NCBI RefSeq assembly: GCF_002019665.1
Contig: NZ_KV917375.1
Coordinates: 566,001-630,000, forward strand
DNA: 64,000 bases
Source of the DNA: Sutcliffiella halmapala
GTDB lineage: Bacteria; Bacillota; Bacilli; Bacillales; Bacillaceae_I
Reading direction: 5' to 3'
Every line of letters starts with the position of its first letter. Within the stretch, counting starts at the first letter, position 1. Positions 10,402-19,721 of this stretch are shown in pieces. The notes under the pieces are model-generated. The model saw nothing but the letters and a program-made list of their open reading frames with translations. It had not been told where the DNA came from and did not search any database. The translations under genes and the position numbers were made by a program.

Positions 10402-11412
10402 TCATTCATAACCATTCGGATTCTCATTTTGCCATTTCCAAGAATCCTTACACATTTCCTCTAATCCTTTTTCTGCAGACCAATTAAGCTCTAACATGGC
10501 TTTTTCTGGGGCTGCGTAACATTCTGCGATATCTCCAGGGCGGCGGTCTACAATGCGATAAGGAATCTCTTTGCCAGATGCTTTTTCAAAAGCTTGGACC
10601 ATTTCCAATACACTGCAGCCTTTACCAGTTCCGAGGTTAAATGCATGAACCCCTGTTGAGGTAGCAGTTTTTTCTAAGGCTTTTAAATGTCCTTTTGCTA
10701 AGTCCACTACATGAATATAGTCTCTAACACCTGTCCCATCAATGGTAGCATAATCGTTTCCGAAAACTTGCAGCTGTGGTAGCTTTCCGATTGCTACTTG
10801 TGTGATGTAAGGCATCAAGTTGTTCGGTATACCATTTGGATCTTCTCCTATACGACCACTTTCATGGGCTCCAATCGGGTTGAAGTAGCGTAATAATGAA
10901 ATACTCCATTCCTGATCAGAAATATATAGGTCTCGTAAAATTTCCTCAATCATAAGTTTTGAACGCCCATAAGGATTTGTTGCACTAAGTGGGAATTCTT
11001 CTGAAATAGGTACAGTAACAGGCATTCCATAAACAGTAGCAGAAGAACTAAACACGATATTCTTTACACCGTATTTCTTCATTACTTCACAAAGCAACAG
11101 AGTACCAGTTATGTTGTTATGATAGTAATATAGCGGCTTTTCAACCGATTCGCCGACTGCCTTCAAGCCAGCAAAATGAATGACAGACTCGATAGAATGT
11201 TCGTTAAATACCTTCTCTATCTCCTCTATTTTCAAAAGGTCGGCTTCATAGAATGTAACTTCTTTTCCTGTAATCTCTTGTACTCGTTTTATCGCTTCAT
11301 ATTTACTATTTAAAAAATTATCTAAGACGATGACTTCATAACCTGCATTTAATAACTCTACACAAGTGTGACTGCCAATATAGCCTGCTCCACCAGTAAC
11401 CAAAATAGCCAT
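10402..11412 (-). CDS. galE: UDP-glucose 4-epimerase
   Basis: The 336-residue protein starts [21 protein letters not shown], the NAD-binding GxxGxxG motif of extended short-chain dehydrogenases. SSSATVYG and NPYGRSK supply the catalytic Ser and the YxxxK pair. It interconverts UDP-glucose and UDP-galactose in the cytoplasm, for galactose use and for making galactosylated surface polymers. ATG 11412 has GAGGAGGTCC upstream; an in-frame extension to 11484 lacks a site. With galU at the window start and the glycosyltransferases and YwqC-E genes, a nucleotide-sugar supply role fits. No other Leloir-pathway gene is adjacent, so exopolysaccharide synthesis is at least as likely as galactose catabolism. 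Confidence 0.95.
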   Translation of the reverse strand: MAILVTGGAGYIGSHTCVELLNAGYEVIVLDNFLNSKYEAIKRVQEITGKEVTFYEADLLKIEEIEKVFNEHSIESVIHFAGLKAVGESVEKPLYYYHNNITGTLLLCEVMKKYGVKNIVFSSSATVYGMPVTVPISEEFPLSATNPYGRSKLMIEEILRDLYISDQEWSISLLRYFNPIGAHESGRIGEDPNGIPNNLMPYITQVAIGKLPQLQVFGNDYATIDGTGVRDYIHVVDLAKGHLKALEKTATSTGVHAFNLGTGKGCSVLEMVQAFEKASGKEIPYRIVDRRPGDIAECYAAPEKAMLELNWSAEKGLEEMCKDSWKWQNENPNGYE

Positions 11413-11540
11413 AATTATATGGACCTCCTCAATCAAAATACTTCTATATTTTAACATAACTTGATTCTTGATTATAGCCAGCACTATTACTACTTAAATA
11501 AGCTCTTTTAAAAAAATGTTGCAGCTATTAATAATAGAAG

Positions 11541-11583
11541 AGGTCATATTCCTATCACCGTCGAAGGAATATGACCTTTTGTT
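11541..11583. terminator. Hairpin between the dehydrogenase gene and galE
   Basis: A 13-bp stem AGGTCATATTCCT with its complement and an 11-nt loop. The better T run is on the + strand; on - the tail is only pyrimidine-rich. It probably ends the dehydrogenase transcript. Confidence 0.6.
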
Positions 11584-11639
11584 TTCATGTTGGTGCGGAT
11601 TTTGAAATTCAATTAATGTAAAATAGTTCCAGTCACCTA

Positions 11640-13019
11640 CTAATAAAGCTTTCCCTGACGATATAGCACAGTCGATAGTTTCATAACCGAATGAATATAG
11701 CAGTTCTGCCTGAGTGGCAGAGGATCGCCGAAGTAGGTAGGGAGAATGGTGTCCATGGTTGATTTCATTTTGTTGAGTAGGAGCTGGTACACTTGGTCCT
11801 CGGTGTAGAATTGGGTTTCACGCCCCTGCATCCATTCAAAGTAAGAGACGATTACCCCTCCTGCATTTGCAAGTATATCAGGGATGATGATGACTCCTTT
11901 GTCGCTTAAATAGCGATCTCCTTCACTAGTGATAGGAGCATTGGCGCCTTCTACAATGATTTTAGCTTTTATTTTATCCATATTATTTTGGTGGATTTGA
12001 TCTTCCAAAGCTGCAAGGATTAAGACATCCACATCTAGATAAAGGACGTTATTGCGATCTTGTATGACAGCTTTTATGCTGGCTTGTTTAAGTTGTTCCT
12101 CCGTCTCTGGGAGATTTCCGTTATTCAGAGCGGTGAAACGTACGAGCCCCGGGATATCTAAACCATCGGAATTATATAAGGTTACGTTACGATCGCTTAC
12201 GGCAACCACTTTTTTTTGTAGGTGTTGGCACTGGTATGCTTCTAGGGCAGTAACGGAGCCAACGTTTCCGAATCCTTGGATGGCGAGTGTAAGAGGGCGT
12301 CCATCGAATTGAAGTGCCGTTTTGGCAAAGGCATTTTCGGTACTTTGAAGGAAGCTTTTTTGTTGTTTAATAAAATCATGAATCATGTAGCGGAAAGTAA
12401 AATACACACCTTTTCCTGTCGCATCCCGCCGTCCTAACGAACCACCATTTACTACGCTTTTTCCAGTAAAGCTACCTTTATAAGGCTGACCTGGTCGAAT
12501 ACTTTTATATTCCGCCATCATCCAATCCATCTCACGCTCACCTGAGCCTACATCAGGAGCAGGAATATCTTTATCAGGTCCGATAATGTCACTGAAATAT
12601 TGCACATATTTTTTACAAATGAGGTGAAGATCTTTGACCGAATAAGAGCGTGGATCGATAATTATTCCACCCTTTCCTCCTCCGTATGGAACGTCATGTA
12701 GCGCATTTTTTAATGTCATCAAGGCTGCTAAATTCATTACTTCTTCCTCATTTACGGACTCATGAAATCGAATTCCACCCTTATAAGGTCCTAACGCGTT
12801 ATTATGCTGGACACGAAAAGCGGGTATTCTAACAACGTTGCCATTTTCTAAGGCAATTCGCAGGAAGGATTTATGAACATGATTTGGGGTGGAAAGAATC
12901 GCACCAAGTGAAGTGAAAGCCTGCTCTCTGGCGTCTCCTTGAAGCCCGGGGAGGAAAACGTCATCTTCTAATAAAGCCTTTAATGAATCTTGAACAATTT
13001 GTCTCGTTTGATTTGCCAT
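11640..13019 (-). CDS. Glu/Leu/Phe/Val dehydrogenase family protein, probably glutamate dehydrogenase
   Basis: The 459-residue protein has the family signatures GPYKGGIRFHESV, VPYGGGKGGI (with the catalytic-region Lys) and PAPDVGSGEREMDWM, then a Rossmann domain with IQGFGNVGSV and VEGANAPIT. These enzymes reversibly deaminate an amino acid, here most likely glutamate to 2-oxoglutarate, with NAD(P)H. It is longer than B. subtilis GudB/RocG (about 424 residues), and its N-terminus (MANQTRQIVQDSLKALL) differs from that type, so it may be a separate subfamily. It is transcribed alone, with a hairpin at 11541 between it and galE. ATG 13019 has GGAGTGG about 11 nt upstream. Substrate and cofactor preference cannot be read reliably from sequence. 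Confidence 0.82.
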   Translation of the reverse strand: MANQTRQIVQDSLKALLEDDVFLPGLQGDAREQAFTSLGAILSTPNHVHKSFLRIALENGNVVRIPAFRVQHNNALGPYKGGIRFHESVNEEEVMNLAALMTLKNALHDVPYGGGKGGIIIDPRSYSVKDLHLICKKYVQYFSDIIGPDKDIPAPDVGSGEREMDWMMAEYKSIRPGQPYKGSFTGKSVVNGGSLGRRDATGKGVYFTFRYMIHDFIKQQKSFLQSTENAFAKTALQFDGRPLTLAIQGFGNVGSVTALEAYQCQHLQKKVVAVSDRNVTLYNSDGLDIPGLVRFTALNNGNLPETEEQLKQASIKAVIQDRNNVLYLDVDVLILAALEDQIHQNNMDKIKAKIIVEGANAPITSEGDRYLSDKGVIIIPDILANAGGVIVSYFEWMQGRETQFYTEDQVYQLLLNKMKSTMDTILPTYFGDPLPLRQNCYIHSVMKLSTVLYRQGKLY

Positions 13020-13329
13020 TAGAGGGAACCACTCCGTTTCTATATTTCGCTACTTTGACTGTTTTCTAATAAGTTGAAAATTTTATCTTCTATTATATAG
13101 TCTACGTGATTTATGTATAGTCGTGCTTGCGTTCATCTCATTGCATTGGATAGGAAAACAACAATGACGTAGCTATCAAACTATAGAAAGAACCGTATTT
13201 TAAAATAGTATAACACACCGAAGTAAGCGTTATCATATCGTAGGATTGTTAACGGCAGAGCAATTTCAAGAAAACCCCAAATGGTACCTGGCACCATTTG
13301 GGGTTTTCTTGAAATTTTATTTTATACTA
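13020..13329. other. Gene-free stretch between two minus-strand genes
   Basis: About 310 bp with no ORF. It holds the promoter region of the dehydrogenase gene and, at 13262-13316, the long terminator hairpin of the downstream-placed GGDEF gene. Nothing else was seen. Confidence 0.5.
13262..13316. terminator. Long hairpin terminator with a GGTACCTGGCACC core
   Basis: A perfect 24-bp stem (the left arm begins AATTTCAAGAAAACCCC) closes on the 7-nt loop ACCTGGC, forming the central GGTACCTGGCACC. Read on the minus strand it follows the stop of the GGDEF gene. It is one of several hairpins in the window sharing this core. Confidence 0.8.
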
Positions 13330-15315
13330 CTATTTATATAGTTGATAGTTATTACGGCCACTGTTTTTAACGTTGTAGAGTGCTTGGTCGGCTTTGCGAA
13401 AGAGTTCTTTTGTTGTTGTCCCGTTTGTTGGATAGACAGAGATTCCGATGGATGTTGTTGCTTGAAATACATTTCCATCAAGATTGTATGGCTTCTCTAA
13501 AGATTCTCGAATCCGGTTGGCAACTTTCAAAACTTGCTCAGTATCTTCCACGTATTTTAGGAGAATAACGAATTCATCTCCACCTAAACGCGCGACAATA
13601 TCTTCTGATCTCACGCAATCTTTTAATCGATTGGATAAGTGGACTAGCAATAAATCACCAACATCATGGCCAAAGGTGTCATTTATTTCTTTGAACTTGT
13701 CACAGTCTAAGAAAAGAAGGGCAAGCTTACCAGTGTCGTTTTGTGCACATGCTATTGCTTTTTCTAGCTCTTGTTCAAGATTACGACGATTAGGTAGATT
13801 GGTAAGACTATCATGATAGGCTTGGAAAGTAAGTTTTTCTTGTAGCTGTTTTCTCTCTGAAATAATTCTGCCGGTTAAGATAATCTGATCTAGCGCACCT
13901 TCACCTAAAATCGAATTACCATTGACTTCAACCCATATCTCATTTCCAAGATAATCGATATATTTATATTCGATTATCAGTGATTCTTCACTTTTATATA
14001 ATTGCTCAATAGCTTTTTGTATGAGTTTTTGGTCCTCTTTATGAACGCCATAAACTGGATCTTTGCCTAGGATACTTTCATAGTTTTCACCAAAAATCAT
14101 ACGATAGGAAGGGGAGACATAAGAAATAACGCCGTCCTTATCCAGTACTTTTATTAAATCAGAAGAATGCTCAGTAATTAAACGGAATTTTTCTTCACTA
14201 TCCTTAAGAGCATGTTCCATCGCTTTTTTCTCGGTAATGTCCTGTGCAATGATATATACTCCAGTTACATCGCCTTTAACAATAATTGGAACTTGTGTGA
14301 CATAGAAATTTAAAATAGAACCGGAGGCATGAGATACATCCACCTCGTAACTATTTACTTGTCCTTCGATGGCTCGCTGCAGTAGATTATTTTGGAGATC
14401 AAGTTGAGCATTCACGAAATCCCCTAAATTTCTTCCGATAATATCTTCTTTTTTAAATCCTGTAAGCGTTTCGCTAGCGTCGTTACATTTTTGGATAACA
14501 CCATTTGTATCAAGCATCAGTATGGCATTTTTATGGTAAGAGAAGAGTGACTTGTACGCCTCTTTGCTTTCTGCTAATTTTTTTTCTAATTCTACTAAGT
14601 GTTCAATATTTCGATAAATCATGGAATGGGCAACAATCTTATTTTGCTCATCGGTAATAGTCGAAAAGCTTACAGATGTGTGAATGGGATCTCCATTTTT
14701 TGTTAGCCGAATGGTTTCTAAGTTCGGTATCGTTTTCCCTTGATTTAAAGAAATAAATATCGCATTTGCTTGTGCTTTCAGTTCATTGGGTGTAAATAAA
14801 AATTCATACCAATTTCGTCCAACCATTTCTTCATGGGTCCATCCAAAATTAGTGTTAAACGCATCATTTATTTTTAAAATTTTCCCATTTGTATCAAGCA
14901 CCAACATGGCATCTACAGTGTTAGCCACTAGGGAATGCAGAAAAATGTAATCCTCTGATTTCATCTTAAATTCACTAACATCCCTCGTGATAGCGAGTAC
15001 GTAGAATTTCTCATCGTCTATTATAGGAGTTAAAGTTGTTTCAGAAGCAGGCATATCAGGTACAAACAGATTTAAATCAATATAATTAATGGATTCCTTT
15101 TTTGAGATGCATTCTAGATATTTCATCTCAAGAAGACGGAAGGTAGACTCAGGCAAAACATCTATAAGTTTTTTGCCTACCATTTCTACACCTAATTTTT
15201 GCTGTGCAGAACGATTTACCTTTGTATACCATAACGTATTATCTTTCCATTCCACTAAGAATGCCAAATCAACCATTTGTTCAAAGAAAAACTGGAATTT
15301 CTCTTCTATCATCAT
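13330..15315 (-). CDS. PAS-domain diguanylate cyclase
   Basis: A 661-residue cytoplasmic protein with about four PAS domains (roughly 5-110, 125-240, 250-365 and 375-490) and a C-terminal GGDEF domain. The active-site motif is intact: RLGGDEF at about residue 577. RSED lies five residues upstream and matches the RxxD inhibitory I-site, so product feedback is expected. It should make c-di-GMP from two GTP in response to a small ligand, redox or other cue sensed by PAS. No membrane segment is visible. It is divergent from a second c-di-GMP gene at 15517, and the two share a 200-bp intergenic region. ATG 15315 lies after GGAAATGATGG; a second ATG follows directly. Confidence 0.92.
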   Translation of the reverse strand: MMIEEKFQFFFEQMVDLAFLVEWKDNTLWYTKVNRSAQQKLGVEMVGKKLIDVLPESTFRLLEMKYLECISKKESINYIDLNLFVPDMPASETTLTPIIDDEKFYVLAITRDVSEFKMKSEDYIFLHSLVANTVDAMLVLDTNGKILKINDAFNTNFGWTHEEMVGRNWYEFLFTPNELKAQANAIFISLNQGKTIPNLETIRLTKNGDPIHTSVSFSTITDEQNKIVAHSMIYRNIEHLVELEKKLAESKEAYKSLFSYHKNAILMLDTNGVIQKCNDASETLTGFKKEDIIGRNLGDFVNAQLDLQNNLLQRAIEGQVNSYEVDVSHASGSILNFYVTQVPIIVKGDVTGVYIIAQDITEKKAMEHALKDSEEKFRLITEHSSDLIKVLDKDGVISYVSPSYRMIFGENYESILGKDPVYGVHKEDQKLIQKAIEQLYKSEESLIIEYKYIDYLGNEIWVEVNGNSILGEGALDQIILTGRIISERKQLQEKLTFQAYHDSLTNLPNRRNLEQELEKAIACAQNDTGKLALLFLDCDKFKEINDTFGHDVGDLLLVHLSNRLKDCVRSEDIVARLGGDEFVILLKYVEDTEQVLKVANRIRESLEKPYNLDGNVFQATTSIGISVYPTNGTTTKELFRKADQALYNVKNSGRNNYQLYK

Positions 15316-15516
15316 AGGTATCCATCATTTCCTTCTATATTTTTGAAAAATTTGGTGAAATATCTACTATTATTATAAGTTTTTGTTGTAAAATATGCTA
15401 TAAGAACCATGAAAGAAGATATATTTTCCAATTGCAAAATTTGTAAAAAACTACTATTATAGTACTATTAATTGTAATATTTTAGCGGGAAATAGATTTA
15501 ATAGGAGGATAGCAGG

Positions 15517-18483
15517 GTGAAAATACTTAAATGGATAACAAAGGATCAAGCTAAAAAAACTAGTAACCTTGAGCATGAGCATTTACTTGAAGAACATTTT
15601 TTTCATTCCATTTTTGATCATCACCCATATCCAGTTGTTTTAATAAATGCAGATGGTGTGATTGTGAGAAGTAATAAACATGTAAAATCACAATATGGTT
15701 ATAATCAAAAGGAATTACTAGGGGATTTTAAAAAATATATTCCTACTGAAAGTGTAGATCATGTATGGAGTAATTTTCATAAAGTTTTTAAAGGAAAATC
15801 CTTAACATTTGAAACGAAAATGATACATAAAAACAAATCAGTCATAGATATTAGCGTTATATGTGTGCCTATTTTAGATAAACATAAAGATTTAGTCGGA
15901 ATTTATGTGGTTATCCGAAATATCGACAAAGAAATGAAGACAAAGGAAGAATTGAGCTCTGTAAAAACCTATCTAGAATTAATGCAGGAAAGCGCCAAAA
16001 TAGGTAGTTGGCAATTTGATATTTCTTCAAAAAAGGCATCGTGGTCAAGTGAAGCATTTGATATTCTTGGCATTGAAAATAGTAAACAAAGTTGCTTTAA
16101 CTTTGAAGCCTTTTTAAGTATGGTACATCCTGATGATGAAGAAATGTTTCGACAACGCCTTAATCAAACTTTTACTAATGCAAAAAATGGTAAGCTAGAA
16201 CTTCGTTTTATCACCCCAAGTAACAGGATTGTCCATCTTTTCATTTATGCAGATATTGTTTATTCAGATACAGGAGAACCTTCGCACTATCTGGGGACGC
16301 TGATGGATATAACGGAAACGAAGAGATTAGAAACGAAACTAAAGGATAAAGAACAAGAAGCGAAGGACGTTTATGATAGCTTAGAACTTGGAATATGGTC
16401 CTATAATTATGTTGCCAATGAATTCTTGTTTTTTTCTGATGGTATAGAACGGATAAGTGGTGTGGGGAAAGAAGAGTTTCATCGGAAGGAAAAGGTTTGG
16501 AAAGATCTTATTTTAGATGAAGATTTAGCTCAATTTAATGAAAACCAGAAGATAATAGCGAAAGGGAAGCCTGTCGAACAAGAATATCGAATCGTTTCAC
16601 CTGATGGCGATATTAAATGGGTGAAGGACAGGATTAATCCTATATTCGATGAGAATAATAACGTCATCAGAGTAAATGGATTTGTTACTGATATAACCGA
16701 ACATAAAATGCTTTTAGAAAAAATAAATTATCTAGCCAACCATGATTATTTAACAGATCTTCCAAACCGGAGAATGTTAAAGGAGGAAATGGACTTTCTA
16801 ATTCAAAACTATGAAGAAAGTGAACAAAGCTTTGCTGTTCTCTATATTGACTTAGACCGTTTTAAATATATAAATGATACATTGGGTCATCCTGTTGGTG
16901 ACCTTGTATTAAAGGCAATGGCAGATCGATTATCCTATTATCAGGAAGACGGGCACTTTGTAGCTCGAGTTGGCGGAGATGAATTTATTATTCTCTACCA
17001 AGGTGTAGATAAGATTGAAACAATAAAGAGTGTTGCTAAAGAATTGATTCAGCATTTAAGAGAGCCTATTTTTGTGGAGGATTATGAACTATTTCTTACA
17101 GCTTGTATTGGCATCAGTGTTTTTCCAATTGATGGTGAAACAGAGGAGACTCTGATGAAGCATGCGGATGTTGCTCTGTATCGTGCAAAAGAGTTAGGGA
17201 AAAATTATTTTGAAATATATACTCCTAATATCAATGTAAAAACTTATCAGCAATTTACTATCGAACGAGACATGCACAAGGCATTAAAGGAAAAGCAATT
17301 TATTGTTTATTTTCAGCCAAAGGTACATGCTCAAACTTATCAAATTGTTGGTGCAGAAGCGTTAATCCGTTGGGAACATCCGATTTGGGGTCTTCTTTCA
17401 CCAAGTGAATTCATACCGATTGCAGAAGAAACGGGTATGATTAATGAAATTGGCGATTATGTGATGGAAGTAGTACTAAAACAAATTAACACTTGGACAC
17501 TAGAAGGCGTGCCACTTGTACCAATATCCATCAATGTATCTCCACAACGATTTTTACGGAAAAATTATTTTCAACAGATAAAGAGAGCGATAGAAAAATA
17601 TCGGGTAGATCCGACTTTCATTGAGCTAGAAATTACTGAAAGCTCCTTTTTGCATAATCCAGAGTTCGTACTTAGGACGGTAAAGGATCTTAGAAAGCTA
17701 GGACTTAAAGTGGCATTAGATGATTTCGGTACTGGCTATTCTTCTATGACAAGACTTGCGGAGCTAGAGATTGACGTATTAAAAGTAGATCGCTCTTTTG
17801 TTAAGGATGTAGAGACTAATAGGAAGAATGCAATCATCCTTGAATCCTTATTTATCATCGCAAAAGAGTTAGAAATTGAGGTTGTGGTAGAGGGTGTCGA
17901 GACAGAAGGCCAACTCCACTTTATGAAGCAAAAAAATTGTGACATTATTCAAGGGTATATTTTTAGTAAACCAGTGCCAGTCTCCCAATTTACGGATATG
18001 CTGGAGATGAGAAAGTTACTGCCTCAGAAAGCGAAGGACATGCGTCCTGCTACTGATCGAAGACAATTCTTTAGAATTGATTTTCCACATCAGCTACGAG
18101 GGGAATTAACCATTAAACAAATTAAAGGTAAGGATGTTCAGCTTGGAAAGGCGGGTATCGTGGTGGAGAATATTGGAGTAGGTGGACTACGCTTTATCTC
18201 CAACATTCAATTCCCTGTTCGTCCAGACTTAATCATTTCTATTCAAACAACCATCTTGGGAGAAACCAGATCCAATTTAGGAAAAATCGTCTGGAAGGAT
18301 GAAGGACCTGATGCTTTTTATTACTATGGGGTCGAATTTATCGTAACCGATAATGAACGGGCAGAACTAACTGGTATTCTCAATCGCGTTGCTATTCAGT
18401 TGAAGGGTAGCAACATTCTTCCTGGAACTAATGTGGTGAAAGAGGATATGTGGGAGTTTTTAGAGAGATTGAAGGATGAATAG
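15517..18483 (+). CDS. PAS-GGDEF-EAL-PilZ cyclic-di-GMP enzyme and effector fusion
   Basis: The 988-residue protein carries PAS domains at about 28-145, 147-275 and 285-405, GGDEF at about 410-570, EAL at about 585-825 and a C-terminal PilZ domain at about 845-970. Both catalytic motifs look intact: RVGGDEF near 486; AEALIRW near 612, with DDFGTGYSS and EGVETEGQ. PilZ shows RRQFFR and ENIGVGGLRF, which resemble the c-di-GMP-binding RxxxR and (D/N)xSxxG motifs. The I-site position reads EDGH, not RxxD, so cyclase feedback is probably lost. It may make, break and sense c-di-GMP in one chain. GTG 15517 follows AGGAGGATAGCAG. It is divergent from the GGDEF gene at 13330. Confidence 0.93.
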   Translation: MKILKWITKDQAKKTSNLEHEHLLEEHFFHSIFDHHPYPVVLINADGVIVRSNKHVKSQYGYNQKELLGDFKKYIPTESVDHVWSNFHKVFKGKSLTFETKMIHKNKSVIDISVICVPILDKHKDLVGIYVVIRNIDKEMKTKEELSSVKTYLELMQESAKIGSWQFDISSKKASWSSEAFDILGIENSKQSCFNFEAFLSMVHPDDEEMFRQRLNQTFTNAKNGKLELRFITPSNRIVHLFIYADIVYSDTGEPSHYLGTLMDITETKRLETKLKDKEQEAKDVYDSLELGIWSYNYVANEFLFFSDGIERISGVGKEEFHRKEKVWKDLILDEDLAQFNENQKIIAKGKPVEQEYRIVSPDGDIKWVKDRINPIFDENNNVIRVNGFVTDITEHKMLLEKINYLANHDYLTDLPNRRMLKEEMDFLIQNYEESEQSFAVLYIDLDRFKYINDTLGHPVGDLVLKAMADRLSYYQEDGHFVARVGGDEFIILYQGVDKIETIKSVAKELIQHLREPIFVEDYELFLTACIGISVFPIDGETEETLMKHADVALYRAKELGKNYFEIYTPNINVKTYQQFTIERDMHKALKEKQFIVYFQPKVHAQTYQIVGAEALIRWEHPIWGLLSPSEFIPIAEETGMINEIGDYVMEVVLKQINTWTLEGVPLVPISINVSPQRFLRKNYFQQIKRAIEKYRVDPTFIELEITESSFLHNPEFVLRTVKDLRKLGLKVALDDFGTGYSSMTRLAELEIDVLKVDRSFVKDVETNRKNAIILESLFIIAKELEIEVVVEGVETEGQLHFMKQKNCDIIQGYIFSKPVPVSQFTDMLEMRKLLPQKAKDMRPATDRRQFFRIDFPHQLRGELTIKQIKGKDVQLGKAGIVVENIGVGGLRFISNIQFPVRPDLIISIQTTILGETRSNLGKIVWKDEGPDAFYYYGVEFIVTDNERAELTGILNRVAIQLKGSNILPGTNVVKEDMWEFLERLKDE

Positions 18484-18490
18484 GTGAAAA

Positions 18491-18522
18491 TGGGTGCCCT
18501 TGGTAGGGTACCCTTTTTTTGT
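18491..18522 (+). terminator. Terminator of the GGDEF-EAL-PilZ gene
   Basis: Arms GGGTGCCCT and AGGGTACCC pair with one G.U pair around a 4-nt loop and are followed by seven T. Confidence 0.78.
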
Positions 18523-18659
18523 GTGGAAATTATATAATTCATTTATTTGTGGATAGTTATTCGGTATAAGTTTTTTGAAAGTCTAGTATAGGTCCTTAGT
18601 GATATTGGGAACGGGATTTATAGTAGTAATAATTTATAATCGTACCATCAAAGAGCCTG

Positions 18660-19566
18660 GAAAAAGGGAGAACGATCAGCGTGTAATCGTGCCCTCAAAA
18701 ACGAAAAAAGAGAAAAAGAGGGAACGATCAGCGTGTGATCGTGCCCTCAAAAATGAAAAAAGAGAAAAAGGGGGAACGATAAGCGTGTAATCGTGCCCTC
18801 AAAAACGAAAAAAGAGAAAAAGAGGGAACGATCAACACGTGATCGTGCCCTCAAAAAACGAAAAAAGAGAAAAAGAGGGAACGATCAGCACGTGATCGTG
18901 CCCTCAAAAACGAAAAAAGAAAAAAAGAGGTAACGATAAGCGTGTAATCGTGCCCTCAAAAACGAAAAAAGAGAAAAAGAGGTAACGATCAGCGTGTGAT
19001 CGTTACCTCAAAAACGAATAAAGAGAAAAAGAGGGAACGATCAGCGCGTGATCGTGCCCTCAAAAACGAAAAAAGAGAAAAAGGGGGAACGATCAGGGCG
19101 TGATCGTGCCCTCAAAAACGAAAAAAGAGAAAAAGAGGGAACGATCAGCGCGTGATCGTGCCCTCAAAAACGAAAAAAGAGAAAAAGGGGGAACGATCAG
19201 GGCGTGATCGTGCCCTCAAAAACGAAAAAAGAGAAAAAGAGGGAACGATCAGCGTGTGATCGTTCCCTCAAAAACGAAAAAAGAGAAAAAGGGGGAACGA
19301 TCAACACGTGATCGTGCCCTCAAAAAACGAAAAAAGAGAAAAAGAGGTAACGATCAGCACGTGATCGTGCCCTCAAAAACGAAAAAAGAAAAAAAGAGGT
19401 AACGATAAGCGTGTAATCGTGCCCTCAAAAACGAAAAAAGAGAAAAATAGGGAACGATCAGCGCGTGATCGTGCCCTCAAAAACGGAAAAAGAGAAAAAG
19501 AGGGAACGATCAGGGCGTAATCGTGCCCTCAACACCGAAAAAGAGAGAACGATCAGAACGTAACCT
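18660..19566. repeat. Tandem array of about 17 hairpin-forming 52-bp units plus a degenerate end unit
   Basis: Each unit reads GAGGGAACGATCA, a 5-nt variable centre (GCGCG, GCGTG, GGGCG, GCACG, ACACG), TGATCGTGCCCTC, then an A-rich linker with CAAAAACGAAAAAAG. The flanking 13-nt segments are inverted repeats, so every unit can form a hairpin. Unit starts lie near 18671, 18723, 18775, 18828, 18880, 18932, 18984, 19036, 19088, 19140, 19192, 19244, 19296, 19349, 19400, 19453 and 19505; the last, near 19548, is truncated. Two units (near 18984 and 19244) have changes on both arms that keep the stem perfect (GAGGTAACG with CGTTACCTC; GAGGGAACG with CGTTCCCTC). It lies between a terminator and the promoter region of a sugar transporter. 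No protein coding is credible here. Confidence 0.95.
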
Positions 19567-19689
19567 ATAAGGATTAACTCGTGCTTGCACTTTTGTTCAT
19601 GGTGTATTTAAAAAATATTCAGTCAATATAATGCACCTAAACAATCAATTGAGGAGCCCTTAAATAACAAGACGAGCGCATATAATGTA

Positions 19690-19703
19690 AGAAAGCGGTT
19701 ACA
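19690..19703 (+). promoter_or_regulatory. Possible cre (CcpA) site upstream of the sugar ABC operon
   Basis: AGAAAGCGGTTACA matches the cre consensus TGWNANCGNTNWCA except for its first base. It begins four bases after a TATAAT at 19681-19686 that could be a -10 element, so CcpA binding would block initiation. No good -35 was found. This is inferred from motif and position only. Confidence 0.45.
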
Positions 19704-19721
19704 AAAGGCGGTGGGGATGGG

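Noticed and set aside
18599-18790. 63-codon ORF running into the hairpin array
   Set aside because: It is an artefact of the repeat sequence. Its second half is only translated repeat units and there is no ribosome binding site.
18660-19566. CRISPR array
   Set aside because: The whole 52-bp unit repeats, including the stretch that would be a spacer. Linkers are near-identical A-rich sequence and no cas gene is present.
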